Shown: one piece after another, positions 47,476 to 59,036 of the stretch
Layout: every line of letters begins with the position of its first letter
Position numbering within the stretch: position 1 is the stretch's first letter
NCBI GenBank assembly: GCA_029204225.1
Contig: CM055100.1
Location: 18,896,244 to 18,960,243, forward strand
Length of the DNA: 64,000 bases
From: Diphasiastrum complanatum
Taxonomy: Eukaryota; Streptophyta; Lycopodiopsida; Lycopodiales; Lycopodiaceae
Reading direction: 5' to 3'
The notes under the pieces: model-generated
The model's database searches: none
Told to the model about the DNA's origin: nothing
What the model saw: only the letters and a program-made list of their open reading frames with translations
Made by a program: the position numbers and the translations under genes

Positions 47476-47918
47476 TGTTAGAATTGGCAAAAGCTAACTT
47501 AATCAAATCTTGTAAATACCATAATGACTTGTACCTATCATCATTAGACATGTGTGGAGCCTATTCTCACTTGTGAAATATATGCCTAAGTCATTTAGAT
47601 AGATCATATAGGTTGTACATCTCATTTAATTTGGAAACGAGTGGCTAAATTGGCCAGAAACTAGTTTAGTAGTAATATGCCACTTGGCACCATTCTAGTG
47701 GTAGAAAATGCTATATCACATGGGTAGGAGTGGCCTCCCATGTGTGAAATGTCAATCATAAAGTTCAGATCCATTGTATATAGATTTCATTTGAGTCAAA
47801 TGTCAAATCTCCTAAATTGTAGGAGTTATCTCCTAGATTGTAGAAATCTAGAAGGTCAGCACTAGCCACCAATGATGATGTGGCAAATTAGTGGAATCTT
47901 AGCCAAAGTGGATATGGC
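47476..47918 (+). repeat. 3' LTR, truncated
   Basis: Starts TGTTAGAATTGG after a purine-rich TTTTGAGGAG. It is collinear with the 5' LTR but has a 20-base extra segment near its start and lacks its last about 350 bases. Confidence 0.9.
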
Positions 47919-47924
47919 GAGAGT

Positions 47925-48780
47925 ATCATGGAAAGAAGTACCTTACAGGAAAATAGCCTATGAAAATAATGATTTTAGGTAATTAGTGGCCCAAGCATGG
48001 CATCCTGCATGTATAAGCCCATCTTGAAGAGCCGTCAATTGATAAGTTGCATTAGGCCCCAAGTATGGCACCTTGCATTGCATAAGTCCAACTTGTGGTG
48101 CCATTTGTCACTAGGGGGCAGGGAACCAATTTTTGCAAGTCTCAAGGTTTAAACTTAGACTTAAAAAGTATGCAAAAGTCAATGTCAGGATTCCAAAACA
48201 AGAACTTGCACCCTATATAGAGACTTGAAATGCCTTGTCCCATAAGTAACTGTGGAAAGGAAACTCCACAAGCTTCTATAAAGAGAAACCCTTTTACATA
48301 ATTTAATGCAAGAGAGCTAAGTGCTACCATTTTGGGTCCACGTGCTAAATATTGGTGTTTGGCTAAATTTAGTGTGACATTGTGCTTGTTGCATCCATTT
48401 CCATGTTCTTGCTATGTTAGCTCCATTTTAGCATAAGTGATTTCTCTTTGGATGTTTCATATTCTACTTAAGCTAGTAGAGTGTATGTTAGAGTGAGAGA
48501 GTGGTGGAAGAGTGTGTGAGTGAGTGTGTTGGAAGAGTGTGAATGAAGTGAGAGAGATAGAGTTAATGGTTAGCTTATTTTGGTGATATTTTTATTGGAA
48601 TGCTATTTGATTGCAAGTAGAAGTAGATGTTAACACTCCTTGTTTTGCAAGCATCTTCACGGCTCCTAGGTTGAGCCCACTTCCCGTGCTACAAACGACT
48701 TAGGGGGAGAAGGTGGAAAGCCTTTTACTTCTTGACAACAACAAGATCTCAGGAAGAAGCTCGACTTCCAAAGTATCAAA
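47925..48780 (+). repeat. LTR-like dispersed repeat, copy 2
   Basis: See the copy at 28625-29345. Here the TATA-like stretch is TCTATAAAGAG. The region is followed by a copia coding scrap. Confidence 0.7.
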
Positions 48781-48783
48781 TCT

Positions 48784-48993
48784 ATTTTCATCAATGACAC
48801 TACTTCAGATAAAACCTATAAGTTGTATGATCATGTTGAGTCGAAGATATTCACCAATCTAAATATCGTCTTCATCGAAGATCAGTTCATAGACCTCAAA
48901 GGTAAAGTCAAAGCTCATATAGTCGAACTATCGGACTCTTCCGAAATATCGAACACTTTTGTTCCTAAGTTGACTATAAGGGAAGCTCCTTAG
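48784..48993 (+). pseudogene. copia integrase C-terminal scrap
   Basis: The short frame reads KTYKLYDHVESKIF then NIVFIEDQ, matching the YRLYDP...V.S..VVF.E motif that links integrase to RT in copia polyproteins. Confidence 0.6.
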
Positions 48994-49549
48994 ATCTTGC
49001 TTACAAAATACAAACACAATGGATAACACACTATGGAGAAACCACCCAATCAAGTAGAAGCATCCAATCAAATTCTAGAAGCCTCACCCCAAGCCAAGGA
49101 ACAAGAAGCATGGATATAGAGTGAGAGCCTGGCAATGAATCCAAAATCATGATGAGGAGTAGGGTGAGTTTGGCCTCAATATATAGAGCCAAAAGCAACC
49201 TGGGCACATAGCCATGCATAGCCCTAAGTTTCCTATACATAGATTCATCTAGAATAGAGTCCTAAGCATGGACCAATTATTTATAGAATTGCTATTGATA
49301 ACTCTACACATGCATACACTGTCTCATACCTTGTCTAAACTCCATTTAGTGTGTTCTGGGCCTCACAAGGATATTAGTTACTTTCGGGTCACATCCAATA
49401 TGACATGGCATAACTAACAGCTTGTTTCGCTGGAGTACCGTGTATCCAAGACTAGGAGTATATTGAATCCTATGTGCTAATCATGGACATGACATTCTTC
49501 CCTCCTTAAACTACTTCTACCCTTAGAAGCAAAACTTCGAGAATTTTTT

Positions 49550-49900
49550 CTATATGCTATCAACTCTCTCCCAAGAATCATCATCCTCAATACGACCTTT
49601 CCACCGAATTAAGCACTCAGAGATAGAACGATTTCTCAATTGTTTATCTCTGGTTCTGAGCACTTTCTCACTTTCCAAAGGTACACTAAGCGACAAATCT
49701 TCCAAATGGACTAAATCTTCATCTGATCCAACTATATCACCATCATGTAAACTTAGTTTCAAATGACTTACATGAAACGCTGGGTGTGCAGTCGATTCTC
49801 TTTGAAGATCAAGTTCATATGCCAAAGAACCAATTCTACGTACAATCCTGAAAGGTCCACAATAATGAAAGAAGTAGCACTGAAAAAACATTCACACTCA
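49550..49900 (-). pseudogene. Integrase C-terminus plus chromodomain
   Basis: GPFRIVRRIGSLAYELDL and HPAFHVSHLK are the integrase C-terminal fold. PLESEKVLRTRDKQLRNRSI, CLIRWKG and DDDSWE form a chromodomain-like module, which in active elements steers integration to particular chromatin. Confidence 0.85.
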
Positions 49901-49904
49901 CAAT

Positions 49905-50343
49905 CAGTCAGGTTAATTTCCAAATTCTTACCATTGCCACCTGGGATCTCAGTCATATGGGCAGACATTTTCTTCCTTTCTGGACAAAATTTCATCATAT
50001 GTCTAGGCTTCTTACAAACGAAACATAAGTTCTCTTTCTTAGCCTTTTCCTGGGACATAGATTTCTTAAATCTCTTTCTCTTTGACTTCCTGAGTTCCGA
50101 CGCTGCTTGATCTAATTCGTCAAAATATTTTGCTTGGTCTGGACCGCGCTTCTTACCATTCTTGTTTTCAAAGTGGTTGGAATTTGCGCAAACTGCTTTC
50201 TGGATGCCACCACTGTGGAATCATATGCTTTCGCAATCCAAAATACATCCTCGAGGTTTTGAAGCACATTTTGCCTGCATTCATTTTGATAGTCGGCTGG
50301 CAAACCATGAAGATGAGGCCAAACCTTGGCCTAATTTCGAAAT
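49905..50343 (-). pseudogene. gypsy gag, C-terminal half
   Basis: The frame 50112-50303 reads GLPADYQNECRQNVLQ-type capsid sequence. The frame 49768-50058 holds the CCHC knuckle CFVCKKPRHMMKFC (C-x2-C-x4-H-x4-C). It stops on the right at a junction with copia sequence in opposite orientation. Confidence 0.75.
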
Positions 50344-50377
50344 CTATGTTGATAGGAACATAAATTCTAAGGAGGAG
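50335..50377 (+). other. Left inversion junction and copia polypurine tract
   Basis: Minus-strand gypsy gag ends near 50343 and is replaced by a short AT-rich stretch and TTCTAAGGAGGAG immediately before an LTR in plus orientation. Confidence 0.65.
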
Positions 50378-51049
50378 TGTGAATATTATTAAAATATTAT
50401 CTTTCTATCTCGTGTTTGGGGTCATGTCCATGATGATTTCCACTAGATTTCATGTTGTACATATAAGGAGTGTGGAATTGAGCACATATCCTTCTAGTGT
50501 ATCTCGGATTTGAGTTAGATAGGTTCAATTATGATGACATGCAGATGTTTAGATAGCATGCAAAGTCAACTGTATGCATGCAAGCCACATGCAATCAGTG
50601 TATGCAACATGCAAAGTAGTTTCTGTGATCTACACATGTCTAGGCAATTTTATGAGTTGACATGCAGTACATGCAACATACATGCATGCGATTACACATG
50701 TGGATCTCTGGTAGGTGAATTAGTTCAGTTAAGTGGACTTTCCATGCAACTCCACTGTAGGAATGTGAATATTGAGATTTTGGTGTTTTGGACTCATTCT
50801 CTCTCTACCCAAGTTTTCTATGTATGATTTTATCTCTCTACCCGAGAGCAGCCTTTTTTTCCCATACTGAGCACGTAGAATTATTTCTGACATTCATTTC
50901 TCATAGTTTTTTCATTAGATGTATGCCATTGTGCTCTTGCCTTAGATTTTTCAAGCATACTGTTCTTTGATCAATCTTGTGCAATCACAACACCTCAGTA
51001 AGATCCTGTAGAGTGTGTGGTGAAGTTCACACATGCTAAAAACTTCACA
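50378..51049 (+). repeat. Displaced 3' LTR of the copia element at 54.4-59.8 kb (inverted)
   Basis: TGTGAATATT...AACTTCACA. It is nearly identical (I estimate about 97%) to the reverse complement of 59037-59765 apart from deletions of about 45-57 and about 12 bases. It is flanked by AGTCG at 51050-51054, the reverse complement of the CGACT that follows the 5' LTR. Confidence 0.85.
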
Positions 51050-51054
51050 AGTCG

Positions 51055-51868
51055 AAAACTATAAGCGAACTATCGGGCGCAACAGAATGAGGCTTCTTTT
51101 CTAATGCATGACTATGCCTATCAATAATTGAGCAAAGCTATAATGATAGAAATCATGTTCAATCTTTTAGTAACTAACTTCACTAAAGTGATTTTGTAGC
51201 CAAACAATGATGTATGAATATTGCAGCGTTGATGTATTCAACAGATTAGACAAAACAGTAAGAGATTTATCAGTTACAAATAACTACATAGAAGCATACA
51301 TTCTGACATTATACTGAATGCAATAAAAAGAATAGATTGATTCAGTAAGTAGCATGTACGAATCAGATGATGAGAGCACAAAACAATAGCGGAGCAAAAG
51401 CGTGAATAACAATATTCTAATAGGGCTCTGAAAAAAGAAACTTTCTAGAGACTAAAGAAGTCTTTGATGATCAGCTACTTATACTAAGCAATTAACGCAT
51501 ATCCAGTAGGACAACTAATCAGGTTGTAGATTGCATTTGATAATTGGTCGTAATGCGCTGGCATCCATCCGATTAGGACTTCTGGGAAATTTACTTGCAA
51601 AACAGTTAGGGCAAGTTTTTAGCTTCATATCAAGTAGAACAATAACCATTGTTCTTCGACATGGTTGACTCCTCCAACTTTCGTCGGTGTCGTCGATAAG
51701 TCGGATGGTCTCCGATATGTCGGAGCCACCTGTTGAGAGCAGTATCTCTACAGACTGTGTAGAAACATGAATAAAACTGCGAAACTGAATAACGAAATGG
51801 ATGAAGATTAAAGATCGATTATTCAAATGAATCACTCAGATAGTAGAATAATCCAACACTCCCCCTTA
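51055..51868 (-). repeat. LTR of a third copia family, copy A (left limit uncertain)
   Basis: Collinear with 52100-52587 over about 450 bases (AACTAATCAGGT, CATCCATCC, GATATGTCGGAGCCACCT, AAAGATCGATTATTCA). It ends in CCAACA next to a pyrimidine-rich CTCCCCCTTAA, i.e. a minus-strand polypurine tract. Confidence 0.65.
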
Positions 51869-51879
51869 ATCTGAGAAGT

Positions 51880-52035
51880 GATGAAAGTGCACAAGAATCA
51901 AGTCTCTCAATAAGGAACTAGCTTCTATTGGAGACAAGATACTTGATAACGAGCTTGTACAAGTGATTCTCAATGGCTTAGGATATGAGTTCTCCAATTT
52001 GTTTCAATTTTTTTCCATCCAAGACACTTTTCCAT
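51880..52035 (+). pseudogene. copia gag scrap
   Basis: About 50 codons match the gag at 45750-45920: a DESAQES-like start, then NELVQVILNGLGYEFSNL and PSID. It is in plus orientation between two minus-strand LTRs. Confidence 0.7.
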
Positions 52036-52044
52036 CAATTGATA

Positions 52045-52587
52045 TTGGATGAAAACCGTGTACTCTAAACTATCTCTAAGTAACTGAAAAACTTTGTCTT
52101 ATGCACTTCCGCTCGTAAGCAGTAAGCACTAATAACAATACTCTAATGGAGCTCTGAAAAAAATTTCTAGAGACTTTAGAAATCTTATATGATCAGCTAT
52201 TTATACTAAAGCAGTTTAAGCTCATCCGGTAGGACAACTAATCAGGTGGTAGATCGGAATTGGCAGGTAGTCATTATGCACTGTCATCCATCCAATTAGG
52301 ATTTTTCAAAAATTTACTTGCAAAGCAGTTAGGGAAAGTATTTAGCTTCTTATCAGGTGGAATAGTAACTGTCATCCTTCAACATGTTCGACTCCTTCGA
52401 CTTTCGTTGGAGTCATTCAATATGTCGTAGGTTGTCCGATATGTCGGAGCCACCTATTGAGTGATTCACGAGTATTTCTGTAGACTATGTAGAAACACGA
52501 ATAAAACTGCTGAACTGGATAATGAATGGATGTAGATTAAAGATCGATTATTCAGATGAATCACTTCCAATAGTAGAATAATTTAAC
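52045..52587 (-). repeat. LTR of the third copia family, copy B (3' LTR)
   Basis: Ends TTTAACA next to CTCCTCTTTAA, the polypurine tract of the RNase H fragment to its right. Confidence 0.7.
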
Positions 52588-52686
52588 ACTCCTCTTTAAT
52601 CTGAATCTATGAATGCCCTGACCTTCAAACTTAGTTCTGCACAAAATTTTATGTGTGCATCCAAGCTTAGTGCCTTAGTAAAAACA

Positions 52687-53394
52687 TTAGCTTTCATATC
52701 TTTTGTTCGACAGTACTACAAGTTTGTCGAGAACTTTGCTTCTGACATAGTGATACTTAATTTCAATGTGCTTACTCTTGGAATGAAATCTACGGCTGGC
52801 TGATAAAGCAATAGCACTTTTATTATCACAAAATAAAGTTGTCAGAGCATATTGTTTCAGACAAACATTTGAAAGTAAGTTTTTCAACCATACTATTTCC
52901 TTTGTAGATTGAGATGCTGCGATATACTCTAATTCAGTAATAAAGAGAGCAATCGAAGTTTGCTTGCGATTGTTCCATGAAATAGGACCATTGTTGAGGA
53001 AGAATGTAAATCCAAAAGTGGATTTATGAGTGTCTACATCTCCTGCCCAACTTGCATCTGAATAATCATTGAGAATATTGAGTTTGTCATTGTCGACTGC
53101 TCCATAACAATTGCAAAAGTCCATAGTAGCTTGAATATATCTCAAAAGTATGATAAGAGCCTTCCAATATGTATTACCAATAGTCATAAACATACTTAAG
53201 GAACTGACTGCAAAAACTATGTCTGGTCTAGTACAGATCATTACATACATAAGAGATCCTATTATTGAATGATAAGGATACTCACGCATCTGCTCTTTCT
53301 CTTCGATCGTCTGAGGACATTGGTCCTTGGACAATTCGAGTCCTAGGTCCATCGGTGAGTGCGCTAATTTGCAATTCATCAGATTATATCGCAT
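52687..53394 (-). pseudogene. copia RT tail and RNase H
   Basis: 235 open codons: KLAHSPMDLGLELSKDQCP, YHSIIGSLMYVMICTRPDIVFAVS, DYSDASWAGDVDTHKSTFGF, then LEYIAASQSTKEIVWLKNLL and FCDNKSAIALS. The RNase H acidic residues in SDASWAGD, E of TELEY and D of CDNKSA are present. The LTR lies 100 bases downstream. Confidence 0.85.
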
Positions 53395-53869
53395 GTTGAT
53401 TCTCAGAGTGATTTGACATGCATAGGTGGTTTAGATCTGTTTTGAGTGGTTATACGCATGTGCTCTGACTGATAGATACAAAACTGGATTTTATAGTTGA
53501 CAATTTCCGTAGAACTTGATTTTACGTAAAATTTCGTGATTGTGAAAAATCAGTTTAATGTCGCATGTCTTGCATGCCTGTTGGACATTACTGCAGTAAG
53601 GTTAAGAATGGAACAATGAATCAAATTTTCGATTTCGGTTGCTTAATAACTGACAGTGGTTTTTTACAAGTTTCTAAAAGACGTAAAATTTTTAAAAAAA
53701 TTAAAAATTAAAAGTGTGAAAACTCAAAATTTTTAGTTTTTTTTTTCCAATTTCTTGAACTATCTATGAAATTGACTAAAAATAGTGATTTGACCATGCT
53801 GGAGTCGATTTCAGTCGATTTTGGTCAACTGCGCTTGACTATGAGTTAATCTGATATTAACATAATTTA

Positions 53870-54410
53870 GTAATTTCCAGTCGAAGAAACTTCAAATCAA
53901 GCTGCAAATCCTAGTGCACCATCTTACATGGTGATTTGTCAACAGTTGAGTACAGTGCTCAATGATATGAATAATTGTAATCAGATGAGAGATCAACAAA
54001 TGGAGGTTCTGTTGAATCAAGTCAAATTGATGTCTTCACCCAATCTCGGTTTTCAACCGGAGGTTTTTGTGGGGGAGAAGAAGGAGAAGAAACTTGAAGT
54101 CGGCGAGGACTGGTTGGCCAAGTGGAGTAGTTACTTTAATCTGCACGGAGTTTCTGATGAGAAGAAAATTGAAAGTGTCGTGCTGTTCTTACGCGGCAAA
54201 GCATCATCGTGGTGGCAAGATTTACTGGTGAAGCCAACTACTTGGGATGCGTTTGTGGAAGTTTTCAAGAAAGCTTTTGTAATTGTTGATGACGTTGACT
54301 ACTACATGAAGTTCGTGAACCGCAGGATGGGTACAAAGAGTTTAGACTCTTATATCTAGGAATTCATGGACCTATGGAATAGGGTTCTATCATTCGATGC
54401 GAAGTTGGCA
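53870..54410 (+). pseudogene. gypsy gag, N-terminal half (inverted)
   Basis: Reads KLEVGEDWLAKWSSYFNLHG, VLFLRGKASSWWQDLL, TTWDAFVEVFKKAF and, after a TAG at 54357-54359, EFMDLWNRV, the standard gag capsid N-terminal pattern. It stops at 54410 against copia sequence of opposite orientation, and its natural continuation is at 50343 on the minus strand. Confidence 0.8.
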
Positions 54411-55247
54411 CTTTGGCAGTTTTGTCCTAGTCTTGAGTAGAGGCTTGGTGAGAAGATCTGCAACACAATTTGAAGATGAAACATTCTCCAATGAGATCTC
54501 TCTTCCAATGACTTTTTCTCTTACAAAATGATGAGCCACTTCAATATGCTTGCTCCTTGCATGAAAGACTGGATTATTTGCAAGAGCCTGAGCAGAAATG
54601 TTATCATTCTTGATAATTGGTAAATCTTCATCTGCATAATACTTAAGCTCCAAAAGTAGCCTTTTGGTCCATAAAACCTCCTTTGTTGTGGTTGTAAGAG
54701 ATTTGTATTCAGTTTCACAGGATGATAAGGAAATAGTTGTCTGCTTCTTTGATAGCCAAGAAACCAAATTTCCTCCAAGAAATATAGTGTAAGCACTTGT
54801 GGATTTCCTATCCAACCCGTCTCCTGCAAAATCTGAATCTGAAAAAGCAATCAAAGTCACTTCTCCTTCATAGTATAGTCCATAATCCAAGGTAGAAGAT
54901 ATATACCTCAAGACTCTTTTAGCCAACTTCCAATGATATAACTTTGGATCCTGCATGTGTTGACTTAGCTTATGAACACAAAAGCTTAGATCAGGCCTCG
55001 TCACTGTTAACCAAATAAGTGAGCCAATAAGACTCCTATAAAGAGTGATCTCCTCAAAGGATTTTTCATCATCTTTAATAGGAACTTTTTCAGTGTGCTC
55101 CATAGGTGTATCTATGCCTTTACAGTTCTCCATATGAAATTTCCTGAGCATGGAAAGTGCATATCTACTTTGGCTTATGAATTCATGACCTTTCCAAAAA
55201 TCTATTTCAAGGCCTAGAATATAGTGAAGAACTCCTAAGTCCTGCAT
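54400..55247 (-). pseudogene. copia RT C-terminus and RNase H
   Basis: MQDLGVLHYILGLEI, YRSLIGSLIWLTVTRPDLSFCV, DSDFAGDGLDRKSTSAY, SLSSCETEYKSL and FHARSKHIEVAHHFVRE are the family blocks. It ends near ADLLTKPLLKTRTK at the inversion junction. It is offset from the upstream polyprotein frame by a frameshift near 55310. The RT box just upstream reads HVND instead of YVDD, so a catalytic aspartate is lost. Confidence 0.85.
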
Positions 55248-55321
55248 CTTAAACTCAGTACCAAGTGCATGCTTAGTTTCTTCAACTAATTTCTCAATGT
55301 TTCCACAAAGAATGATATCAT

Positions 55322-57421
55322 TTACATGATGAGAAGTATAATTACAAAGTTATCTACAAAATTATAATACAGAGAAGGGTCATATTCACTTAGACAAAAT
55401 ATGAGTGATATGAGACAGGAATTGAGCCTTGCATACCAAGACCTTGGTGTTTGTTTCAGTCCACACAGACTTTTGAACAAAAGACAAACTTTTGATTCAT
55501 CACCTTCCTTCACAAAACCTGGAGGCTGCTCCATATAAATCTCCTCCTCAAGGTAACCATTGAGAAATGCATTAGAAACATCAAATTGGAACATACTCCA
55601 TTTGTGAAAACATGCAAGAGAAATGAGTATTCGAATTGTTACCATCTTTGCAACTGGTGCAAAGGTATCTTCATAATCAAGACCTTTAATCTGTGAGTAG
55701 CCTTTGGCACAAAGTCTTGCTTTATACTTATTGATTGATCCACCATGATTATACTTGACTTTGAATACTTACTTACATCCGATCACATGCATGTTGTTTG
55801 GTGGCTCCAAAAGCTCCCATGTGTTATTTGACATCAAGGCTTCAAATTCTTGGGTCATTGCTTCAACCCACTCCTTGGATTGAAAAGCTTCTTGGACATC
55901 CTTAGGCTCTTCATCTGATATAAAAAGTGCATGATAGGAAGTTTCACCTTTCACTTGCCTTCCTTCTTCATCATATGTGAGCCTCCTTGGCTCAGATCTT
56001 GCTCGTGTAGATCTTCTGGGTGTGGTAGCTTGAATCTGCTCCTTTTCAAGCCTTGGTCTCACCTCTTCTTGAGCAACATCAAAATTGATGATTGATCTTG
56101 CATGAGTCTCCTTGATCTGTGCATCATCCAAGTTCTGATCTTCATGGAAGACCACATCTCTACTAACAACATTTTTGTCAGTAGAGGGCAAATAAATCTT
56201 GTATGTTTTTTTAGTAGATGCATAACCTACAAAAATTTCTTTTACTGCACTAGGATCTTCCTTCTTCCTAGTTTCTAGAAGCACATGCACAAAGCATACA
56301 CAGCCAAAAATCCTAAGATGATCTACCTTAGGCTTTTTATTATACAACATCTCAAATGGTGTCTTTCCTCCTATTGCAAGATTTGGAAGCCTATTACAAA
56401 GATAGTTTGCACATGCAACTGCCTCTCCCCAAAATTCTTTAGGTTGAGAAGCTTCCAGCCTAATGGCTTTTGCACATTCACACAAAGTTCTATTTTTTCT
56501 CTCAACAACTCCATTTTGCTGAGGAGTATATGAACAAGAGAACTCTCTTTGAATGCCCTCTCTCTCACAAAAGTCTTTAAACTTATTGGAAGTGTATTCC
56601 CCTCCACTATCACTTCTTAAAGCTTTTAACTTGAAAGGAAACTACTTCTCCACATAAGCTTTAAAAGTAAGAAAAAAATCATAAACCATGGCTTTTGAAG
56701 ATAGCATATAGATCCAAGAATGTCTTGTATAATCATCTACAAAAGAGACAAAGCAGTTGGCTCCTCCTTTGCTCTTAGTTGATGAGAAATGAACATCTGA
56801 GTGTACAAGTTCAAATGGTCTAGGAAAAGGTCTTTTGTGTGACTTTGCCAACACACAAGCTTCACAAGGTAGAAGCTCCTTTGACAGTGTCTTTGGTAGA
56901 CCAACAACTTTTCTTTCTTTGACCATAGATTGCATGGCTTTGAAATTGGGATGACCCAATCTCTTATGCCACAGATCCTCCTGTAGAACCTTGGTCTCAT
57001 AAGCAATATCTGAAATGTTAGCACTCTCTCTAGAATCTAGTTTGTACAACTTACCAATTCTAGATCCTCTAGTAATAACACCAATTTCTCTTGAGATTAT
57101 ACACTTGCCAACTTGAAACTTGACATCCAATCCACTATCAAACAACTGTCCTACACTAATGAGATTGTTAGTCAATCTAGGTACATACAGTACATCATAT
57201 AAGCAAAAAGATTTTGATGATGATGCATGTAATGGAATGCTACCTATTCCTTCAATCCTACACTCTACATCATTAGCAGTATAGATTGACCTTTTTGCAC
57301 CTAGATATGGCATGAGATTAGTGAAAGAGTTCCTAGAACTAGACATATGGGAACTAGCCCCACTATCTATCCACCAGACCTCTTCATTCTTAAAAGGATA
57401 AGATGAAAAAGTAGACATCAT
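55322..57421 (-). pseudogene. copia protease, integrase and RT N-terminus
   Basis: One frame of 700 codons with two stops (TAG at 56642-56644 and TAA at 55769-55771, the latter replacing the Trp of IGCKW). Protease WWIDSGASSHMS is intact. Integrase has LWHKRLGHPNF...CEAC, HSDVHF (first Asp), the region after the first stop with the second Asp, and ERKNRTLCECAKA (Glu). RT begins VFKVKYNHGGSINKYKARL and FDVSNAFLNGYLEEEIYMEQPPGF. Confidence 0.9.
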
Positions 57422-57476
57422 TAATGAATCCTCTCTTTCACTCTCTATACCCTCACACTCATCCTCATTAGTAAGG

Positions 57477-58310
57477 TTAGTTGCTTAGATTGGTTCTTCT
57501 TCTTGAAACAGTTTGATGCATAATGTCCTTTCTTTCCACAGAAAAAACACTTGATCTTTGACAGATTCTTCTTGCCACTGGAAGTTGCACCTTGTGAGGA
57601 CTGATCCTCACCACCTTCTTTGGCTTTGTCCTTCTTGAAGTGTTGTTGTCCTTGCCTCTTGACTTGTCTCTAATGAAGAGTGCTTTGTCATTTCCACCAT
57701 CTTTCAATGAAAGTCTGTTGATCCTCAGCATCTTGTTCTCTTGTCTGCTTTCTTCAACAATGAGAACACCTTGTAGTGTCTCCAAGGATGGAAGATCCTC
57801 TCTGATAGCATAAGTCTGCACGATATTGTCATACTCATCTCTAAGTCCATTTAGGACTACTTGAACAAGTTCAGTGTTCTTAAGAGCATCACTAATACCA
57901 GCTAACTCTTGATGAAGATCCTCAACTCTCATGACATATGATGAAGCACTCTCATCTACTCTCTGATAACTTAAAAATATTTGGTTTCTAAGTGTAAGCA
58001 ATCCAGAAGTATTTTTGATTTCATAGATTGTTTTTAGAGTATCCCAAGCTTCCTTGGAAATGGTGCATGTACTGATCTCTCTTAACACTTCATTGGTAAC
58101 ATTCATTTTTATAAAATGAAGGGCAATTCTGGTTCTTTTGTGGAATGTTGCAGCTTCATTAGGTGCAGCATGTTCTTCTTCAGCTCCACTCACAATATCC
58201 ATTACATCCTGTAGAATCAACAATGATTTCATTCTGATCTTCCACATTGCATAATTGGAAGATGTTAATCTCTCACTGTGCTCTAAGAAATGTGAACCAG
58301 ATGAAGACAT
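57477..58310 (-). pseudogene. copia gag
   Basis: 277 codons: SERLTSSNYAMWKIRMKSLL, ALHFIKMNVTNEVLREI, ELVQVVLNGLRDEYDNIVQ and LPSLETLQGVLI. A frameshift at about 57600-57640 puts the zinc knuckle (CFFCGKKGHYASNC, all four ligands present) into another frame, so it is only slightly damaged. Confidence 0.85.
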
Positions 58311-59024
58311 CTTCTTGGTGAGAAATTCTAGTAATGATAAAAAATGAAATTGAAAAGATGTTGCTTGCTATCTCAATCTAGGATATAACACAGATGTTGA
58401 TCCACCCTATGAAATCTAATCTATCTTGAATTTGGATCTTGTTTCAGTCACAAAAGAAGAAGCACATGCAAACAAGAAGTCTATCTCTCCCACGAGTTTC
58501 AATGTACTGATAAACTCTCTAGGAACATACTTTCAAAGTAATATGTGTGAAATGAAAAGTCTAAGACCTCTGAACACTCACTTTTATCCAATTCTACTTG
58601 ATTGACAGTAAAAATTGATGAAAATGGTGAAAAAGACAGATGTGTGCTCACTTTGGCATATCCCACGAGTTGAGTACCCTCTCAAACTCTCTGATTGCCT
58701 AAAACTCTTCTAGAAACAAATCAAATTGATTTAGAAACAAAAGCAGCACATTCTACTCTCCAATACCTATCCAACAAGCTATAGAACATCAAATTTGGAT
58801 CATTCCTTGAGAAGTAGCACTCCTTAATGAGGGCTGATTTCACACGTGTGAGCTCTCTGTCCGTACAGAGCTCCGCTGAATCAGATCAGCCTTGATTTGA
58901 TCCACTTATGGTCCACAGATTGCTTGTTTCTCAGCGAGTTTGTATCCTTCTCCAAAATCCGAGTTCCTGCAAGCAAAAACACTGATGATCTGATGTATAC
59001 ACCCTCACCTCTTCAAAGCATGAA

Positions 59025-59036
59025 GCTCTGATACCA
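59025..59036 (-). other. Primer-binding site (tRNA-iMet type)
   Basis: Exact TGGTATCAGAGC on the minus strand, immediately beside the LTR. Confidence 0.9.

Larger units (their letters stand above)
44186..47918 (+). mobile_element. Internally deleted Ty1/copia element
   Basis: A 788-bp 5' LTR (44186-44973), PBS at 44974, gag, protease, pre-integrase and the first part of integrase, then non-coding sequence to a polypurine tract and a 3' LTR starting at 47476. Reverse transcriptase and RNase H are missing. The 3' LTR matches the 5' LTR for about 440 bases (to GTGGATATGG) and is then cut off at about 47918, where a second repeat starts. Confidence 0.9.
49004..50343 (-). mobile_element. Internally deleted chromovirus (Ty3/gypsy), gag C-terminus to LTR
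   Basis: Right to left: gag C-terminal half with zinc knuckle, then an abrupt switch near 49900 to the integrase C-terminus and chromodomain, a polypurine tract, and an LTR ending at 49494 (left end about 49004). Protease, RT, RNase H and most of the integrase are deleted. It is related to the two copies at 34 and 38 kb. Its gag N-terminus lies at 53870-54410 on the other strand. Confidence 0.8.

Noticed and set aside
50378-51049. Independent solo LTR
   Set aside because: A polypurine tract on its left and the reverse-complement target duplication on its right fit a displaced partner LTR better.
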